Below, piece after piece: positions 61,016 through 64,000 of a stretch of DNA of 64,000 bases. Position numbers and translations under genes: made by a program. The notes below the pieces were generated by a model. It did no database searches. It had not been told where the DNA came from and saw nothing but the letters and a program-made list of their open reading frames with translations. This stretch comes from Patagioenas fasciata. Lineage: Eukaryota; Chordata; Aves; Columbiformes; Columbidae. Within the stretch, counting starts at the first letter, position 1. Every line of letters begins with the position of its first letter. Location of the stretch: the NCBI RefSeq assembly GCF_037038585.1, contig NC_092525.1:27182367-27246366 (forward strand), given 5' to 3'.

Positions 61016-61349
61016 TCAAGATACAAACAGCAGAACCAGTGTTTGTAGAGTGCAAACCTTCATGCAAAACCTGATCCACGGCCTGAATAACTCTTCTTCG
61101 TTCTTCTCTTTGTGTGGCAAGACCAATAACTTATTTCAAACATGGAACACAGTATTAGACCTACAGAAAGATTCAACAGCCAAGTGATTTCTCCAGTTTG
61201 CCTCAGGAGCGTGAAGTCTTCCTGAACATTAGCTGCCAGGCAGGCACTGCCTTCCAAGCTGCTGAGCTTTGGAATGTGCTCAAGATTCCGTCTCTGAGAA
61301 GCAGTTTTTCCATACAGAGAAAGGGAGCATCATACAAGCAGATAAATTT

Positions 61350-61884
61350 GAGGCCCAGGAAAGTACAAAGGAGATGATGTACAATAACCAGATCTAAAAT
61401 AATGCATTTGGGGCAAACAAGAATTTCAGCTACTTGCTGGGAGCTTGCCATTTGAGAGCAAAAGAAGATGACATATCAGAATGGATTTGTTCATCACAGG
61501 AGGGTTACAACCTGACAGTTTGATGCAGCTGAGAAAAAAGCAAAATGTAGGATGCTTTCAGCTATATTAATGTCACTATATAAGGCTCAAACGGAACACA
61601 TTCTATTTGGGTAACTCTGGTTGAAAAAGACTCAAAAATGAACAGGTACAGGAAAGACAAATAGAAAACTCCTGTATCTTATAAGAAAAGATTACATATG
61701 ATAAAAATACACTAGTGATTCAAACACTTTAGAGACCAAATAGCTTTAAGTCAAATGACAAGTGGTTAGGACCAAAATAAGGCGTAATCAATTTAAAAGT
61801 GAAAATTACAAGGTCTCAAGCCACAGAGCACATTTTTAGAGCAGCCTTCAAGTAAGAAAAATAGGAGCAAAAAAATCTTACTGT
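61350..61884 (+). repeat. Older CR1-type LINE fragment
   Basis: Diverged blocks in order resemble the 3' part of old sauropsid CR1 elements: AATGCATTTGGGGCAA, GAAAAAAGCAAAATGTAGGA, CTATATAAGGCTCAAACGGA, GAACAGGTACAGGAAAGAC and AACACATTTTTAGA. Orientation is the same as the younger fragment that follows directly. The left boundary is approximate. Confidence 0.5.
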
Positions 61885-62214
61885 AATTAAGATCTTACTG
61901 AACTCATTAATGTTTATAACTATACAAGGGGTGAGTGTCATGAGGATGGAGCCAGGCTCTTCTCAGTGACAACCAATGGTAAGACAAGGTATAATGGCTT
62001 CAAACTGGAACACAAGAGGTTCCACTTAAATATGAGAAGAAATTTCTTCTCAGTGAGGGTAACAGAACACTGGAACAGGCTGCCCAGGGGCGTTGTGGAG
62101 TCTCCTACTCTGGACACATTCCTGTGTAGCCTCATCTAGGTGTTCCTGCTCTGGCAGGGGGATTGGGCTAGGTGATCTTTTGAGGTCCCTTCCAATCCCT
62201 AACATTCTGTGATT
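61885..62214 (+). repeat. CR1 LINE 3' end
   Basis: A clear CR1 3' region: GAGGATGGAGCCAGGCTCTT, ACACTGGAACAGGCTGCCCA, GTTGTGGAGTCTCCTACTCT, GGTGATCTTTTGAGGTCCCT and the terminal ATTCTGTGATT. Compared with the usual avian consensus, a short segment around the TCTGGA...GACGCGTTCCTG block seems deleted. It is 5' truncated, as most CR1 copies are. It lies antisense in FAM102B intron 1. Confidence 0.85.
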
Positions 62215-64000
62215 AAAGACAAGGTTGGCTAGTTTGTCAATAACAGGCAACATAAGGACTGTGATTCTGAGGGACCCTCCTCAATGATCAAAAGCTCTTT
62301 TCTAGTCTCACGTTTCTTAACTTGGAACTGTGGAGAAACTGTGCTAATTTTTTCTGCCACTCTAATGCTTCAAGTGCAGTCTTCACATATTAATGTTGTC
62401 CTTTTCTTTCTCTTCCATTTTTTCTAATACATACATTCCCATGTTTTTCTTATTAGCTTCTTGCAGCAGCTTATTAGTGAAGATCCAGTCTGACATCTGT
62501 AACAGAGGTAGAATTCTGTGGTTCCACAGAAGTTGGAGTCAGAGTTCATCACCTGTGGAGAAATGATGAATCTCAAGGCTCCCACAAAAGCTCTTTTTGC
62601 TGTGCTGGTCAGACTGCAAGCAACAGTGCTCACTGGCACCAAAACTTGCTAAGGTAGGAATAAACTAGCCTGCCTGAAATGAGTCAGTTTAATGATCGCA
62701 GACTAACGGATTCTGATGATACAACACTGAGTCATATTCAAGCATGTGACCTAAAAGGAACAGGCTCTGTACACCACTAGCTACCCACCCGTTGTGTTTT
62801 ATCCGTTATGTTTTACATTGTAAACTTTCCTGTGCTTTGGAAAAAAAATATCCAAAACTGCCAGTGTATTAGTTATTTAAATCCGAAATAGAACCTGAAT
62901 TCAAAAAAGGCAAATTACTAATAGCTTCATCTTCTACTGGAAACAGGCTTAAGAAAGAAGTCATCAAGTAAAATACAACCTTAAAGGGATATTTGATAAC
63001 TGCTAGCATTTGTGATATGTAGAAGGCTTGGGAACATCTATTGTAGCACTTATGTGATAGTTGCTCAACTCTCATGCAAAGGAAATAGTTGACTAGATGT
63101 CCACTATTGAGCAGAACACAGCTATCCAGTTCCTAGGTATCTGGGGCCTGCATATTTGTAGGTTTCATATGCTGCGCTTAAAGATAACGTAACTTCTGAG
63201 AATGCTCTTTTTCTGCGCATCACAGTGGTCCAGTAACTTAGAAATGAATTGGTTTTCAGTTATTTTTTCTCTAAGTAACCTTTTGAGCTTATCCTAAAAA
63301 TTAAAGAATAGCAGGTCCTCTTTTCTCTTAAAAACACCACCCCATCAAAATCAGTTTTACTAGCTACAGATTATTTATTCAAATAGAGAAGGACTATTTT
63401 GTCACTATCTTAAGTTACTAAATACACTGTAGTACTCTGAGCCTTCTGTCAACAGTTCTATCAGGATAGACTGAGAATGCTAAAAGCTCTTAGGAAACAA
63501 TGCTAACGTCCTCTTGGGAGCACCAGAAGCAACTGGCGTGCATTGATACTTAAAGACAATAGACTTGAACATACCATTGTAATTAAAAACCTTCTATATT
63601 AAGGGGATAATTAAAAATGCTGTCACCTAAACAAAGTGATTGTTGTAGCCAGCTCTCTCTTTTACTAGAAAGAGTTACTGAAATTAAATGTTATCAGAAA
63701 TATGTATCAATACTAAAATGCATGCAATTATACAAACCTTTATTAAGTTTGAAAGAGCAAGAACTCTTAACAATTCTTTGCCTTAAGCTTTATCTTTAGA
63801 CCCAGATCAAGGCATATCAGCTATGCCATGAATCCACAGGGAGCATTTGCACATTACTGTGCATCCAAAAATATCTGCAAAACAATCCAGTCTCAAGCGT
63901 CCTTTTGGAAAGTAAAAGCAATATAGATTTTCTGCTATTTGTTATAAGGCTATAAGACAATGCTACAAGACTGAAAGCGGTCACTTGTCATCCATAAAGC

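Overview
The window looks like a piece of a bird (at least sauropsid) nuclear genome. It is AT-rich and intron-rich, with three CpG islands. It carries CR1-type LINE fragments that end in the typical ATTCTGTGATT-like tail, and the gene order is an amniote one. Five genes can be read directly from translated exons with matching splice phases: STXBP3 (minus strand, first coding exon only), FNDC7 (plus), PRPF38B (minus), HENMT1 (plus) and FAM102B/EEIG2 (minus, all but the first coding exon). This is the block that lies on human chromosome 1p13.3, read in reverse.

Layout: 1-3979 is STXBP3 intron 1 sequence; a CpG island at about 3590-4420 holds STXBP3 coding exon 1. FNDC7 follows, with nine fibronectin type III (FN3) exons and two short tail exons between 6542 and 16282; its 5' end is unresolved and may begin near the same island. 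After a 5.4 kb convergent interval, PRPF38B runs leftwards from its CpG-island start at 29837 to a stop at 21742. An approximately 4 kb interval without recognised genes leads to a third CpG island (about 34140-34700), the likely HENMT1 promoter; HENMT1 codes from 35743 to 43253. FAM102B is convergent with HENMT1: its stop is at 50310 and its exons run to 60947, with the first coding exon beyond 64000.

The genes do not form a pathway. STXBP3 is a Sec1/Munc18 vesicle-fusion regulator. PRPF38B is a spliceosomal PRP38-family protein with an RS tail. HENMT1 is the piRNA 3'-end 2'-O-methyltransferase. FAM102B is an NT-C2-domain protein of poorly known role. FNDC7 is a probable extracellular FN3-array protein of unknown function.

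The most interesting points are: FNDC7 lies in the opposite orientation to its neighbours compared with the human order; its 5' end has an odd frame-compatible candidate (a basic exon plus a 19-nt microexon) without a signal peptide; its FN3 domains 4-9 carry extra cysteines; one FN3 exon is strikingly GC-rich; HENMT1 has an altered SAM-binding motif I; and HENMT1 has a candidate alternative terminal exon with its own poly(A) signal. I see no CRISPR array, tRNA, rRNA, viral gene or other clearly new system.
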